A DNA stretch of 47,669 nt from HRBIN35 sp036741875 (GCA_036741875.1 DAINRM010000004.1:1-47669); one strand, 5' to 3'. Positions 9,501 through 17,186 are shown, counted from the first letter of the stretch. The notes: generated by a model not told the origin, from the letters alone. A program made the numbers and translations.

Positions 9501-10130
9501 ACTAATGAATATAGAAATCTTATCGGTGGTGAAATTTATGAGCCAAAGGAAGAAAATCCAATGATTGGCTGGCGAGGGGCAAGTAGATATTATCATCCTA
9601 ACTTTAGAAAAGCTTTTGAACTTGAAGTTTTAGCAATTAAAAAAGTAAGAGAGGAGATGAAATTAAAAAATGTTGTTGTCATGGTACCATTTTGCCGAAC
9701 ACCAGAAGAGGGTAGGGAAGTTATTGAAATTATAAGATCAATTATTCAAGATCCAGAATTAAAGATATACGTTATGTGTGAGATTCCTTCAAATGTCGTT
9801 TTAGCTGATGAATTTTTGGAAATTTTTGATGGGATGTCAATTGGTTCAAATGATTTAACTCAACTTGTTTTAGGAATTGATAGAGATAATGAAATTTTAT
9901 CGAGAATTGCTGATGAAAGAAACCCTGCGGTTTTAAAAATGATCGAAGAGGTTATTAAAAAATGTAAAGAAAAAAATAAATACATTGGCATCTGCGGACA
10001 GGCCCCAAGTGATTTTCCAGAAATTGTTGAATTTTTAGTTAAAAATAAAATTGATTCAATTAGTGTAAACCCTGATGTAATAATGAAGACAATTGAATTA
10101 GTTAAAGAAGTTGAAAGGAAATTTAATTAA
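6555..10130 (+). CDS. ppsA: Phosphoenolpyruvate synthase with an intein
   Basis: PEP synthase makes PEP from pyruvate and ATP via a phospho-histidine, feeding gluconeogenesis. The 1191-residue product is host protein plus an intein at residues 407-818; without it the protein has 779 residues, normal for PpsA. The N-terminal ATP-grasp-like domain is clear (LVGGKNANLGEM, then SSATAEDLPSASFAGQQETY). The swivelling domain reads GGRT, then intein, then C819-H820-AAIVSREL, where H820 is the phosphorylated histidine. The C-terminal PEP-binding barrel ends with SIGSNDLTQLVLG and the active-site cysteine of GICGQAPSD (C1147). Splicing must occur for activity, because the intein separates T406 from the C-H pair. 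The stop overlaps the enolase start by one base, so both are co-transcribed. Confidence 0.95.
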   Translation: MKYIKFFSEISAEDTPLVGGKNANLGEMYNKLADVGVPVPNGFAITAEGYDYFIKFNNLEEKIHNILKGLNTHDIEDLQKRGEEIRNLIKNGEFPEDLKDEIISAFKKLKEEYGEDLTVAVRSSATAEDLPSASFAGQQETYLNVSEKDLLEKIKYCFASLFTDRAISYREDKGFDHFKVKLSVGVQKMVRSDLASSGVMFTIDPDNGCPNVIVINSVFGLGELIVQGKVIPDEFIVFKDGEDFPIISKKLGEKIRKIVYAENGGVKEVETSEKEKNIFSLIDEEVSLLAKYGYLIEKHYGKAMDIEWAKDGVENKLYIVQARPETVHSIKQVWYEYKLKTKAEPILKGIAIGSQITSGKVRVIKDVSNINEFQAGEILVTEMTDPDWEPIMKIAKGIITERGGRTCFTGNTKILTNKGYMNIKEIVKRYNKEEIKVLSLNPKTLKLEWKKVVNGFEREAKVIKIHISQTGTQKNNSIQVTPDHKFLTFQNRQLSEIEIQKIINDQLGVLSLRKLPSCSNLKLNSKLGYVLGAIFTDGSVYSSRTHGEITFIQKQTPEKIEFINKLKNYWVMLFKKEIKQYKEKEYISCIRGRNIKGKAGHLRFYSKKLASKFKLYFEKIDEIILNASKEFILEFLAGVIDGDGTYSRKSKRINIFISKEKLLQALVLACLRVDISFQVTNNRNIYNLQLVDNFEEIFKYTKRVKGLSGRAKLGSIFFNAKQLLSDIIEKVNYKGRIKPYVLKNLLIDANKIKSYLIPMIKGTAINHELTKIINSPLKMLRVYKEKDVGIRKVYNITVEDNHNYFVFTSKYTPVLVANCHAAIVSRELGIPAVVGVSGALEKLKTGDEITIDNSQGLEGKIYQGILDYEVIEHKLEKIPETKTKIYVNIGEPDEALEKWYLPVKGVGLAREEFIIASEIKIHPNALIDYPNLPEEVKQKIDELTQGYEDKKQYYIDKLAEGIAKIGVAFWPNEVIVRFSDFKTNEYRNLIGGEIYEPKEENPMIGWRGASRYYHPNFRKAFELEVLAIKKVREEMKLKNVVVMVPFCRTPEEGREVIEIIRSIIQDPELKIYVMCEIPSNVVLADEFLEIFDGMSIGSNDLTQLVLGIDRDNEILSRIADERNPAVLKMIEEVIKKCKEKNKYIGICGQAPSDFPEIVEFLVKNKIDSISVNPDVIMKTIELVKEVERKFN
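7773..9008 (+). mobile_element. Intein with LAGLIDADG homing endonuclease inserted in ppsA
   Basis: This 412-residue in-frame insertion encodes a self-splicing intein. Splicing block A is CFTGNTKILT (Cys1 nucleophile) and block B is VTPDHKFLT. The endonuclease has two LAGLIDADG helices, LGYVLGAIFTDGS and FLAGVIDGDGTY, both with their acidic residue. Block F is VYNITVEDNHNYFVF and block G is PVLVAN followed by Cys+1 of the host. The residue before the terminal Asn is Ala rather than the usual His. PEP synthase is a known intein host: an intein is recorded in the Methanocaldococcus jannaschii enzyme. Both splicing and endonuclease motifs look intact, so this may be an active mobile intein. Confidence 0.93.
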
Positions 10131-11293
10131 TGAAAATCGAAGATATAAAGATTAATAAAATTTTAGATTCTCGAGGGAAATGGACGATAGAAGTTGAAAT
10201 TTTAAGTGAAGATATAAGAGAAAAAGCAAGTATACCTTCGGGTAAAAGTAAGGGAAGCTACGAAGCAATAAGCTTAAGTTATGAAGAAGTTCAAAAAAAT
10301 TTAAAAGAATTTTTAAAAGAAATAAAAAATATAGATTTTAAAAATTCTAAAGATTTTGATCATTTTTTAATTGAAAGAGCAGGGAAGAATAAAGAAAAAT
10401 TAGGAGCTAATTTTACCCTAGGAGCATCAATTGCTTTTGCAAGAGTTTTAGCGAAAAAAGAAGGTTTGGGGTTATGGGAATATTTGAAAAGAGAATACAC
10501 AAACCACCACGAATCCAAAATGAACTTTCACGAAAAAAAAATTATTCCTGGTTTAATTGTTAACATTATTGGTGGCGGAGCCCATTCTAATAACAATTTA
10601 GATTTTCAAGAGTATTGGATAACCACGGATGAACACGAAGTCAATGCGGATAAACACGAATATTTTGAGAAGATTTTAGTGAAAATTTTAGACGTTATTC
10701 ATAAATTAGAGGAGAAATTACCAAGACCACTTGGAAGGAACGATGAAGGAGCATTTTGCACAGACTTTTCGGATAATTACGAACCATTTTTATATCTTAG
10801 GGAATTTAAAAATGATTTTAATTTAGGAGCAGATATTGCAGCTAATCAAATAAATAAAAATTTAAGTTGGGATGGGGTATATAAAAAACTAAAAGAATTA
10901 GATGTTATATACTTAGAAGATCCATTTAAAGAAGATGAATTTGAAAAATTCGGCAATCTAAAAAGAGAAGGCTTTAAAGTTATTGGCGATGATTTAACAG
11001 TTACAAACATTGAAAGACTCAAAATTGCTTTAGAAAAAGATTCAATTAATGGAGTAATTGTAAAACCAAATCAAATAGGAACAATTTTAGAAACTTTTGA
11101 ATTTGTCAAATTAGTAAAAGAAAATAATTTATTTACAATTTTTTCACATCGAAGTGGAGAAACAAATGATGATTGGATTATTGATTTAGGAATTGCTTTT
11201 GATACTGATTTTTTCAAAATTGGTCCACCTATACAAGGAGAAAGAGTAGCGAAATATAATAGACTTTTGGAAATTTTTAAAATTTTATTTTAA
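10130..11293 (+). CDS. eno: Enolase, short and divergent, with a repeat-derived insertion
   Basis: Enolase interconverts 2-phosphoglycerate and PEP, directly next to the PEP synthase step. At 387 residues it is somewhat short (typically 410-430). Conserved elements: DSRGKWTIEVE at the N-terminus, PSGKSKG in place of the usual PSGASTG loop, E161 in DFQEYWI, E206 in NDEGAF, the metal ligands in LEDPF and GDDLT, the catalytic lysine K312 (VIVKPNQIGT) and H340 (SHRSGET). K312 and H340 are 28 residues apart, as in yeast enolase. Two stretches (about residues 122-134 and 164-178) are built from dispersed repeat-like DNA and lengthen loops. The start overlaps the ppsA stop. Catalytic residues are retained, so it should be active despite divergence. 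Confidence 0.92.
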   Translation: MKIEDIKINKILDSRGKWTIEVEILSEDIREKASIPSGKSKGSYEAISLSYEEVQKNLKEFLKEIKNIDFKNSKDFDHFLIERAGKNKEKLGANFTLGASIAFARVLAKKEGLGLWEYLKREYTNHHESKMNFHEKKIIPGLIVNIIGGGAHSNNNLDFQEYWITTDEHEVNADKHEYFEKILVKILDVIHKLEEKLPRPLGRNDEGAFCTDFSDNYEPFLYLREFKNDFNLGADIAANQINKNLSWDGVYKKLKELDVIYLEDPFKEDEFEKFGNLKREGFKVIGDDLTVTNIERLKIALEKDSINGVIVKPNQIGTILETFEFVKLVKENNLFTIFSHRSGETNDDWIIDLGIAFDTDFFKIGPPIQGERVAKYNRLLEIFKILF

Positions 11294-11334
11294 GATAAAA
11301 TTAAGGTCGGTAATTTGAATTATTTTGTTCATAA

Positions 11335-11611
11335 ATGGAAGTAGGGCTTTTGATGTTAGGTTCTTTAGGCGTGGGATTGGGGCTTATGCTCAGAATTTTT
11401 ATGAAAATTCCGACATTTTTTGAGGATTAATGCTCGCTTTGATGTCTCTTGCCGCTTTTTTACCACCAACACATAATCCTTTAATTGATGAACATATTGT
11501 TTATATAATTGTATGGCAGTACTTTGTCTTTCTCAGTCAGGAAAATATTTGGGTTTAGGAAAATTCTGGAGCCAAACAAAATTAGTAAAAAAATATAAAT
11601 TGCTAGAGTAA
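11335..11611 (+). pseudogene. Frameshifted DoxX-family membrane protein remnant
   Basis: This ~345-nt non-ORF stretch holds pieces of a DoxX protein spread over different frames. ATG 11335 gives a hydrophobic segment (LLMLGSLGVGLGLMLRIF) ending at a stop. The next frame gives SLAAFLPPTHNPLIDEHIVY, a DoxX hallmark. A third gives KYLGLGKFWSQTKLVKKY and a stop at 11609-11611, the usual DoxX C-terminal end. At least two frameshifts and the lost N-terminal helices make it non-functional. The rest of 11294-11638 shows nothing else. Confidence 0.6.
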
Positions 11612-11638
11612 ATAGTCGAATTAATTAATAAATTTAAC

Positions 11639-12388
11639 ATGAATAATTTACCACCCATTAGTCAGCTTTTTAAAGAATCGCTCTATAACTTCAAAAACAA
11701 TTTTGTTTCTATATTATTAACTCAGCTTCCAATAATTGGGATTATATTGTTTATTTTTGGTCTTTCTATTATTTTCATTTTAGATAACACCTTTGAGCTA
11801 TTTTTAGATAAACCAAAAATAAAATTCTTTTTATCATTTTTAGTATTTATTTTATTAACTTTATTAGGATTCTTCTTATATTTAGTTTCAATAATAAGGC
11901 TTGAATCAAAAGAATTAAGCTTACTAGAAGTTTATAAAAATTCTGTTAAAAAGATTTTACCATTTTCATTTACAATGATTTTATCTACTTTAATCGTTAT
12001 TATTGGTTTATTACTTTTTGTAATTCCAGGAATCATCTTTCTTATAAGATTTTATTTTGTTCAATTTATTGCTTCTCTTGAAGGAATCTATTATAAATCT
12101 GCTTTAAGAAAAAGCAGTGAATATGTTAAAGGTTTATGGTGGAAAGTTTTTCTGAGAATAGTAGCTCTAATAGCTTTTATATTTTTAATATATTTCATTT
12201 TTGATTTTCTTTCCATTGTAGCGTCATTATCATCTATAATTTCTATATCTTTATCATATATAATTTCTATATTTTATATCTTTCTCTCTATTTTGTTCAA
12301 TTACTCAATAAATATTTTTTCTATAGTTTATATGTACACCCTTTATAAACAAATAAAAAACATAAAAGAAAAACCAAGCTTAGACTAA
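11639..12388 (+). CDS. Multipass integral membrane protein, uncharacterised (YciC/GPDPase-membrane-domain-like)
   Basis: A 249-residue protein with about six hydrophobic helices. The segment LLFVIPGIIFLIRFYFVQF, followed by ASLEGIYYKSALRKSSEYVKG, is the signature arrangement of the YciC/DUF975-like and glycerophosphodiester-phosphodiesterase membrane-domain group: a proline-containing helix, then an amphipathic SxxxxxG helix after the 'P-G-I' turn. No enzymatic domain is attached. It stands alone between a DoxX remnant and a convergent gene, so context gives no function. No clear Shine-Dalgarno site precedes ATG 11639. Confidence 0.6.
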   Translation: MNNLPPISQLFKESLYNFKNNFVSILLTQLPIIGIILFIFGLSIIFILDNTFELFLDKPKIKFFLSFLVFILLTLLGFFLYLVSIIRLESKELSLLEVYKNSVKKILPFSFTMILSTLIVIIGLLLFVIPGIIFLIRFYFVQFIASLEGIYYKSALRKSSEYVKGLWWKVFLRIVALIAFIFLIYFIFDFLSIVASLSSIISISLSYIISIFYIFLSILFNYSINIFSIVYMYTLYKQIKNIKEKPSLD

Positions 12389-12533
12389 GTTTTTAGAGCT
12401 AAAAAAGAAAAGCAGTTAACCGAAAATTAAATTAATTCTAGTAAAAATTTCTTCTAAAGACCATATACTTTTAACTTCTTGATAAAAAAATAATAATAAT
12501 AAATTAAAAGATGTCTAAACCTAACCTAAAATT

Positions 12534-13673
12534 TTAAAATTCAAAGATAGAAGAAGATGTTGTTAAGGGTAGAAAATTATTATCAAACGGTAAAGACGAG
12601 GTTGTGATAGATGATTGTGGTAAATAGGGAGTAAGAGAGGCATTACTAAGTTCTTTTAAAATTTTTTCTAATTCAATATAACTTTGAGGTGCTTTAATAT
12701 CGAACTTTTTATTATAATTATTAAAGTCAATTTTCAAGTTTAATAAAACAGGATATTCTAAATTTTCGTTTTTGATTTCCTCAGAATAGCTTATTCTATA
12801 TATAAGTTTATTAGAAGGGTTAACATAAAAATAAACAACAGGCATTTTTTTTATTTTTTTAATCTCTTCCTCAATTTGTTTAAATTCATTTTCTTTTAGT
12901 TTTGTTTCTTTTGGTAAAATTTCGTTTATTTTTTTAAGAGTAGGTAGGATTTTTTCTTTATCTAAAGTAACAGAAAATTTTCTTAACTCTTCCTTACCTA
13001 AAGATACTTTTCCATTATCTTTAACAACTAAGACTTTTGATCTTATAATGATATTATATATTTTGTTTAAATAATTTAAAGTCTCATAAGTTGAAACTTC
13101 AGCTTTTAGATATTTGTTTATATTTTTAAGGGAAGGATTAAATTTTTGAAGTTCATTTATTTTTTTGTAATCAATTTTTATCCAATCAGAAAGATATTTT
13201 TTTGTAAATTCTGATGATAAAAAAGTTGCTAGAAAGAAATCTAGATTTTTTTGTCTAATATATATACTATCTGGAAGAGCAATATATTCTAATTTAAATT
13301 CAAAAGGAAGAAAATCAAATGAAAAAGAAAAATAGCCTTGAGATTTTAATGTAGAAGTAGATTCTCCTTCTATATCACCCTTAAAATCAAAAATTAAATT
13401 AACTTTTTCTTTTAATGGTAAATTAAATTGATCACCTAAATAGCCAAAAGGATTTTGTAATGTTGTACTTTTAGTAAGATCTTTCGAGCTAAAAGAAAGC
13501 GAAAGACGACCATCAAAAGAAAAAGATTCAGCATTCAAGAATTTATTTAAAGATCTTAAAAATAACCTTTCCGGTGTATTATTAAGATAAGAATATCCCA
13601 AGTATCCACCGAAAGAAATAAAACCTAAAAGTATTATTGAAATAAAAATAAATCTAGGATTTTTGAAAAACAT
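12534..13673 (-). CDS. Membrane-anchored exported protein, unknown function
   Basis: A 379-residue protein on the minus strand with one N-terminal hydrophobic segment (residues 8-29, FIFISIILLGFISFGGYLGY) and no further membrane helix. The extracytoplasmic part is β-strand rich (SFDGRLSLSFSSKD; GYFSFSFDFLPFEFKLEY; LLNLKIDFNNYNKKFDIK), giving the long-strand pattern seen in LolA/LppX-like lipid-carrier folds. That similarity is structural impression only. There is no lipobox cysteine, so it is anchored by the helix. The tail is Ser/Thr/Pro rich (LPQSSITTSSLPFDNNFLPL). A TATAAT on the minus strand (13729-13724) would give a leader of about 45 nt. Confidence 0.6.
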   Translation of the reverse strand: MFFKNPRFIFISIILLGFISFGGYLGYSYLNNTPERLFLRSLNKFLNAESFSFDGRLSLSFSSKDLTKSTTLQNPFGYLGDQFNLPLKEKVNLIFDFKGDIEGESTSTLKSQGYFSFSFDFLPFEFKLEYIALPDSIYIRQKNLDFFLATFLSSEFTKKYLSDWIKIDYKKINELQKFNPSLKNINKYLKAEVSTYETLNYLNKIYNIIIRSKVLVVKDNGKVSLGKEELRKFSVTLDKEKILPTLKKINEILPKETKLKENEFKQIEEEIKKIKKMPVVYFYVNPSNKLIYRISYSEEIKNENLEYPVLLNLKIDFNNYNKKFDIKAPQSYIELEKILKELSNASLTPYLPQSSITTSSLPFDNNFLPLTTSSSIFEF

Positions 13674-13723
13674 TCTATATATAAATATTAATTACTAATT
13701 TTCGACTCACATTAACTTTTCAT

Positions 13724-13729
13724 ATTATA
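13724..13729 (-). promoter_or_regulatory. -10 box for the 13673 gene
   Basis: On the minus strand TATAAT (13729-13724) lies ~50 nt upstream of the start at 13673, in the 102-nt spacer after glmS. No convincing -35 is seen. Transcription could also continue from glmS. Confidence 0.35.
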
Positions 13730-13775
13730 TCATATTTTTTTATAATAATTTATTATATTTGTGAATTTTCTGATA

Positions 13776-15587
13776 TTATTCCACAGTGACGCTTTTAGCT
13801 AAATTTCTTGGTCTATCGATATTTCTTCCTAAAAATTTGGCTGTATAATATGCTAAAAGGTGAAGAGGTAAAGTTGTAAGAAGAGGTGTTAATTCTTCTC
13901 TTGTTTTTGGTATAAAAATGTTGTCATTTTCTATTTTTGTTTCAAAATCATCAGTAACTAAAATAATCCCTCCACCTCTTGCTTTTACTTCCTCAATATT
14001 TGATAATGATTTTTGATAAAGACTATCTTGTGGAGCAATAAAGACAACAGGAAAATTTTCTTCAACCAAAGCCAGTGGTCCATGTTTCATTTCTCCACCA
14101 GGATAAGCTTCAGCATGAATATAAGAAATTTCCTTCATTTTTAAAGCTCCTTCTAAAGCTACAGGATAACTAAATTTTCTTCCTAAGTAGAGCATACTTT
14201 TAAAATCTTTAATCTGAAAGGCTAATTTTTTTATTTCTTCTTCTAAAGCTAAAATCTTTTCCATTTTTTCTGGAATTAAAATAAGTTCTCTTAAAATTTC
14301 TTTTACCTTTTGATGATTTAAATTTCTTCTTAAACCTAAAAACAAACTTAAAAGGAGCAAGGCTGTAATTTGAGAAAAATAAGCTTTTGTTGAAGCTACT
14401 GCTCTTTCTGGACCAGCATAAGTATAAATTCCTGCAGAAACTGTTCTTGCTATTGTTGATCCAGGAACATTGATAATTCCTAAAGTTAAAGCTCCTTTTT
14501 CTTTTGCTATCTTTACAGCTTCTAAAGTATCAGCGGTTTCTCCTGATTGGGATACAGCCACAAGCAAAGTTTCTTCATTAAATTTATAATTTCTATATCT
14601 TAACTCTGAGGCAATTTCTGAATCTACTTCTAAATCAGTGAATTCTTCCAAATAAAGTTTACCCACAAGAGAGGCATAATAAGCAGTACCGCAAGCTGTG
14701 AGAATAACCTTTTTAATTTTTATTAATTTGTCCTGAATAAGTTCTAAACCTCCCAGTTTTATTTCTCCCTTTTCTAAGATTATCCTTCCTCTTAAAGTGT
14801 TTCTAACTGCTTTTGGTGCTTCATAAATTTCTTTAATCATGAAATCAGGAAAATTGCCAATTTCAATTTCTTCTAAATCCCAATCGATTTTTTGTATTTT
14901 TATTTCAACATGATTATTTTTAAAATCTTTAATTGAAAAATTATTTTCTTCAATAAAAGCAATCTCTCCATCTCCAAGAGGAATAAATTCATTAGTAATA
15001 AGTTTTATTGGTAAGGGATCAGAAGCAACAACGATTTCTTCTTTATTTTTACCTAAAATAAGAGGACTAGCAAAACGAATAGCTACCAATTTTTTAGGTT
15101 CATCTAAATTAAAAATAACTAAAGCAAAACTTCCTCTAATAGAATTTACGGTTTTAAAAATAGCTGTTTCAAAATCGTTTTTTTCTTTCAAAAATTTTTC
15201 AATTAGATGGGCAATAACTTCAGTATCTGTTTCAGAATTAAATTTGTGTCCTTCTTTTAAGAGTAAACTTTTTAAAACATCATAATTTTCAATAATTCCA
15301 TTGTGAACAACAAAAATTTTTCTTTGACAATCAAAATGAGGATGAGCATTATATTCTGTTACTCCTCCATGAGTTGCCCACCGCGTATGACCAATACCAA
15401 CAAAACCAGTTTTTCCTTTTTCACTAAATTCAGAAATTTTTCCAACTCTTTTTTCTAAAAATAAGCTTTTACCATCATAAACTAAATATCCCCAAGAATC
15501 ATAACCTCGATATTCTAATTTTTTAAGTCCATTTAAAATAATTTCTTCTGCTCTATCTTTACCTATATAGCCAACTATTCCGCACAT
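13776..15587 (-). CDS. glmS: Glutamine--fructose-6-phosphate aminotransferase (isomerizing)
   Basis: GlmS makes glucosamine-6-phosphate from fructose-6-phosphate and glutamine, the entry to amino-sugar and peptidoglycan synthesis. At 603 residues it is full length. Cys2 (MCGIVGYIG) is the glutaminase nucleophile, with the class-II amidotransferase motifs LEYRGYDSWG and GHTRWATHG. Two SIS sugar-isomerase domains follow, containing SQSGETADTLEA, STKAYFSQITALLLL and AYPGGEMKHGPLALVEE, and the protein ends with the canonical PRNLAKSVTVE. It is divergent from the MGMT-TsaC gene with only 16 nt between the start codons, so there is no room for a glmS ribozyme leader. A minus-strand TATAAT at 15604-15599 implies a nearly leaderless mRNA. 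Confidence 0.97.
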   Translation of the reverse strand: MCGIVGYIGKDRAEEIILNGLKKLEYRGYDSWGYLVYDGKSLFLEKRVGKISEFSEKGKTGFVGIGHTRWATHGGVTEYNAHPHFDCQRKIFVVHNGIIENYDVLKSLLLKEGHKFNSETDTEVIAHLIEKFLKEKNDFETAIFKTVNSIRGSFALVIFNLDEPKKLVAIRFASPLILGKNKEEIVVASDPLPIKLITNEFIPLGDGEIAFIEENNFSIKDFKNNHVEIKIQKIDWDLEEIEIGNFPDFMIKEIYEAPKAVRNTLRGRIILEKGEIKLGGLELIQDKLIKIKKVILTACGTAYYASLVGKLYLEEFTDLEVDSEIASELRYRNYKFNEETLLVAVSQSGETADTLEAVKIAKEKGALTLGIINVPGSTIARTVSAGIYTYAGPERAVASTKAYFSQITALLLLSLFLGLRRNLNHQKVKEILRELILIPEKMEKILALEEEIKKLAFQIKDFKSMLYLGRKFSYPVALEGALKMKEISYIHAEAYPGGEMKHGPLALVEENFPVVFIAPQDSLYQKSLSNIEEVKARGGGIILVTDDFETKIENDNIFIPKTREELTPLLTTLPLHLLAYYTAKFLGRNIDRPRNLAKSVTVE

Positions 15588-15589
15588 GA

Positions 15590-15604
15590 TATAATTAAAT
15601 TATA
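15590..15604. promoter_or_regulatory. Bidirectional palindromic -10 region between glmS and the MGMT-TsaC gene
   Basis: The palindrome TATAATTAAATTATA contains TATAAT on the plus strand (15590-15595, 8 nt before ATG 15604) and on the minus strand (15604-15599, 11 nt before the glmS ATG). The two -10 boxes face opposite ways inside a 16-nt spacer, so both transcripts would start at or within a few bases of their ATG. Any -35 elements must lie inside the opposite gene's coding sequence. Confidence 0.6.
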
Positions 15605-16392
15605 TGACTTTTAAAGAAAAAATTTTTAAAGTTGTTAAGGAGATAAAGCCAGGAAGTTTTTTAACTTATAAGGAAGTTGCTCAAAGAGTTGGTAATCAAA
15701 AAGCCTATAGAGCAGTAGCTAACGTTTTAAAAAATAGCCCAGAAGATATTCCTTGCCATCGGGTTATTAGAAATGATAATCTAGTTGGAGGATATTTAGA
15801 AAAAGAGGATTTAGATTGGTTAAAAGCAGGATTTCTTTTAAAGGAAGGAGCTATCGGAGTTATTCCTACTGATACAATTTATGGAATTTGCACTTCTGCT
15901 TTTAATGAAAAATCAGTCGAGAAAGTTTATAAATTAAGAAAAAGAAATCCAAATAAACCTTGCATAATTTTAATTTCAAGTTTTGATGATTTGAAAAAAT
16001 TTAATGTTAAGTTGAAATTTTGGCAAAAAGAAATTTTAAAAAAAATATGGCCAGGAAAAGTGAGTGTGATATTATCTTGTCCATATCAAAAATTTTATTA
16101 TCTTCATCGTGGCACAAATTCTTTGGCTTTTAGACTTCCTAAAAATAAATTAATTTTAAAGATTTTAAAAATTTCTGGACCCTTAATTGCTCCTTCAGCT
16201 AACCTTGAAGGTTTAGAACCAGCAAAAAACGTAAAAGAAGCAAAGAAATATTTTGGCAATAAAGTTTTTTATTTAGATCGAGGCGATTTAATTTCAAAAC
16301 CATCTAGCTTAATTGATCTTAGAAAAAAGAAAATCAAAATTTTAAGAGAAGGAGAAAATATTAAAAATATAAAGAAATTATTGTTTACCTAA
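15604..16392 (+). CDS. Fusion of an MGMT-type DNA alkyltransferase domain with a TsaC/YrdC/Sua5 domain
   Basis: A 262-residue two-domain protein. Residues 1-78 form the C-terminal domain of O6-alkylguanine-DNA alkyltransferase: helix-turn-helix region LTYKEVAQRVGNQKAYRAV and active site P50-C51-H52-R53-V. The N-terminal Ada/Ogt domain is missing, but the acceptor Cys is present, unlike the Cys-less ATL proteins. Residues ~79-262 are a YrdC/TsaC domain, which makes threonylcarbamoyl-AMP for the t6A modification of tRNA: GVIPTDTIYGIC, KLRKRNPNKPCIILI and the APSAN motif. The domains are joined without a linker. Combining DNA repair and tRNA modification in one chain is unusual; a functional link is not obvious. 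Its 3' end overlaps the convergent DUF72 gene by 15 bp. Confidence 0.88.
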   Translation: MTFKEKIFKVVKEIKPGSFLTYKEVAQRVGNQKAYRAVANVLKNSPEDIPCHRVIRNDNLVGGYLEKEDLDWLKAGFLLKEGAIGVIPTDTIYGICTSAFNEKSVEKVYKLRKRNPNKPCIILISSFDDLKKFNVKLKFWQKEILKKIWPGKVSVILSCPYQKFYYLHRGTNSLAFRLPKNKLILKILKISGPLIAPSANLEGLEPAKNVKEAKKYFGNKVFYLDRGDLISKPSSLIDLRKKKIKILREGENIKNIKKLLFT

Positions 16393-17103
16393 AATCTTTT
16401 TAAATTCTAAAGCATTCTCGACAGCATAACCTTCAGCATCATTGTTAAAATAGGCAAATAAAGTTTTTGGTTTTAATTTTTTTATTTCTTTTGCATATCT
16501 TTGAAGTTCTTCTTTTTCATATCTGGAAGCAAAAAGATGGGGTTTACCGTGAAATCTTACGTAAACAAAATCACAAGTTTTAATAATTTCTGTTGGCCAC
16601 CGAGGAGAATCTGAAATCACAAAAGCAACCTTTTTCTTTGACAAAAAATTATAAGTTTCTTTATCAAGCCAGGAAAAATGTCTAAATTCAATTGCTAATA
16701 TTACATTGTTAAAGTTTTTTAAGAATTTTTCTATAATTTTTAAATTTTTCTTAAAACTTGGCGGAAGTTGAATTAATATTGGTCCAAGATTTTTTCCTAA
16801 AACCTTATAACCTTCAATTGTTTCTTTTAAAATTCTTTTATCATCTTTATTGAGTTTGAGTTTTCGAAAATGAGTAAAAAATCTATGAAGCTTGATTGAA
16901 AAAAGAAAATTTTTATTTACTTCTTTTTTCCATCTTTCAAAAGTTTCTTTTTTAGTGAAATGATAAAAACTTGTATTAACTTCAACAGTATTAAAATATT
17001 TTGAGTAAAATTTTAAAAAGTCTTTAGAAGTCAAATTTTTAGGGTAAAATTTTTCTTTCCAATGTGAATATTGCCACCCAGAAGTACCTATATAAAGTTT
17101 CAT
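16378..17103 (-). CDS. DUF72 (YecE-like) protein
   Basis: A 241-residue DUF72 protein, a TIM-barrel-like family of unknown function. It starts with the family hallmark LYIGTSGWQYSHWKEKFYP and continues with VEVNTSFYHF, ILIQLPPSFK, AIEFRHFSW and VYVRFHGKPH, and the end includes LFAYFNNDAEGYAVENA. The frame extends to 17172, but that extension would translate through the tRNA-Val gene, so the start is set at the ATG 17103. The gene lies 11 nt downstream of the tRNA on the same strand and may be co-transcribed with it. Its 3' end overlaps the convergent MGMT-TsaC gene. Confidence 0.9.
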   Translation of the reverse strand: MKLYIGTSGWQYSHWKEKFYPKNLTSKDFLKFYSKYFNTVEVNTSFYHFTKKETFERWKKEVNKNFLFSIKLHRFFTHFRKLKLNKDDKRILKETIEGYKVLGKNLGPILIQLPPSFKKNLKIIEKFLKNFNNVILAIEFRHFSWLDKETYNFLSKKKVAFVISDSPRWPTEIIKTCDFVYVRFHGKPHLFASRYEKEELQRYAKEIKKLKPKTLFAYFNNDAEGYAVENALEFKKILGKQ

Positions 17104-17114
17104 TATTTTTATTG

Positions 17115-17186
17115 TGGGCTCGGCTGGATTCGAACCAGCAACCTTCTCGCTGTGAACGAGACGCTCTGCCATTGAGCTACGAGCCC
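17115..17186 (-). tRNA. tRNA-Val (anticodon CAC)
   Basis: Read on the minus strand the 72 nt fold as a complete cloverleaf: acceptor GGGCTCG paired with CGAGCCC, D-arm GCTC...GAGC, anticodon stem TCTCG/CGAGA with loop TTCACAG, a 5-nt variable region, T-arm GCTGG-TTCGAAT-CCAGC, and discriminator A. The anticodon CAC reads GUG valine codons. CCA is not encoded. Confidence 0.93.

Noticed and set aside
6555..10130. PEP synthase split by a frameshift or chimera
   Set aside because: The insertion is in frame, begins with Cys, ends Asn-Cys and contains all splicing and LAGLIDADG motifs, so it is an intein.
15588..15603. glmS ribozyme/riboswitch upstream of glmS
   Set aside because: Only 16 nt separate glmS from the divergent gene, far too short for the ~150-nt ribozyme.
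17104..17172. N-terminal extension of the DUF72 gene (MAERLVHSEKVAGSNPAEP...)
   Set aside because: It is the translation of the tRNA-Val gene on the same strand; the family start motif follows ATG 17103.
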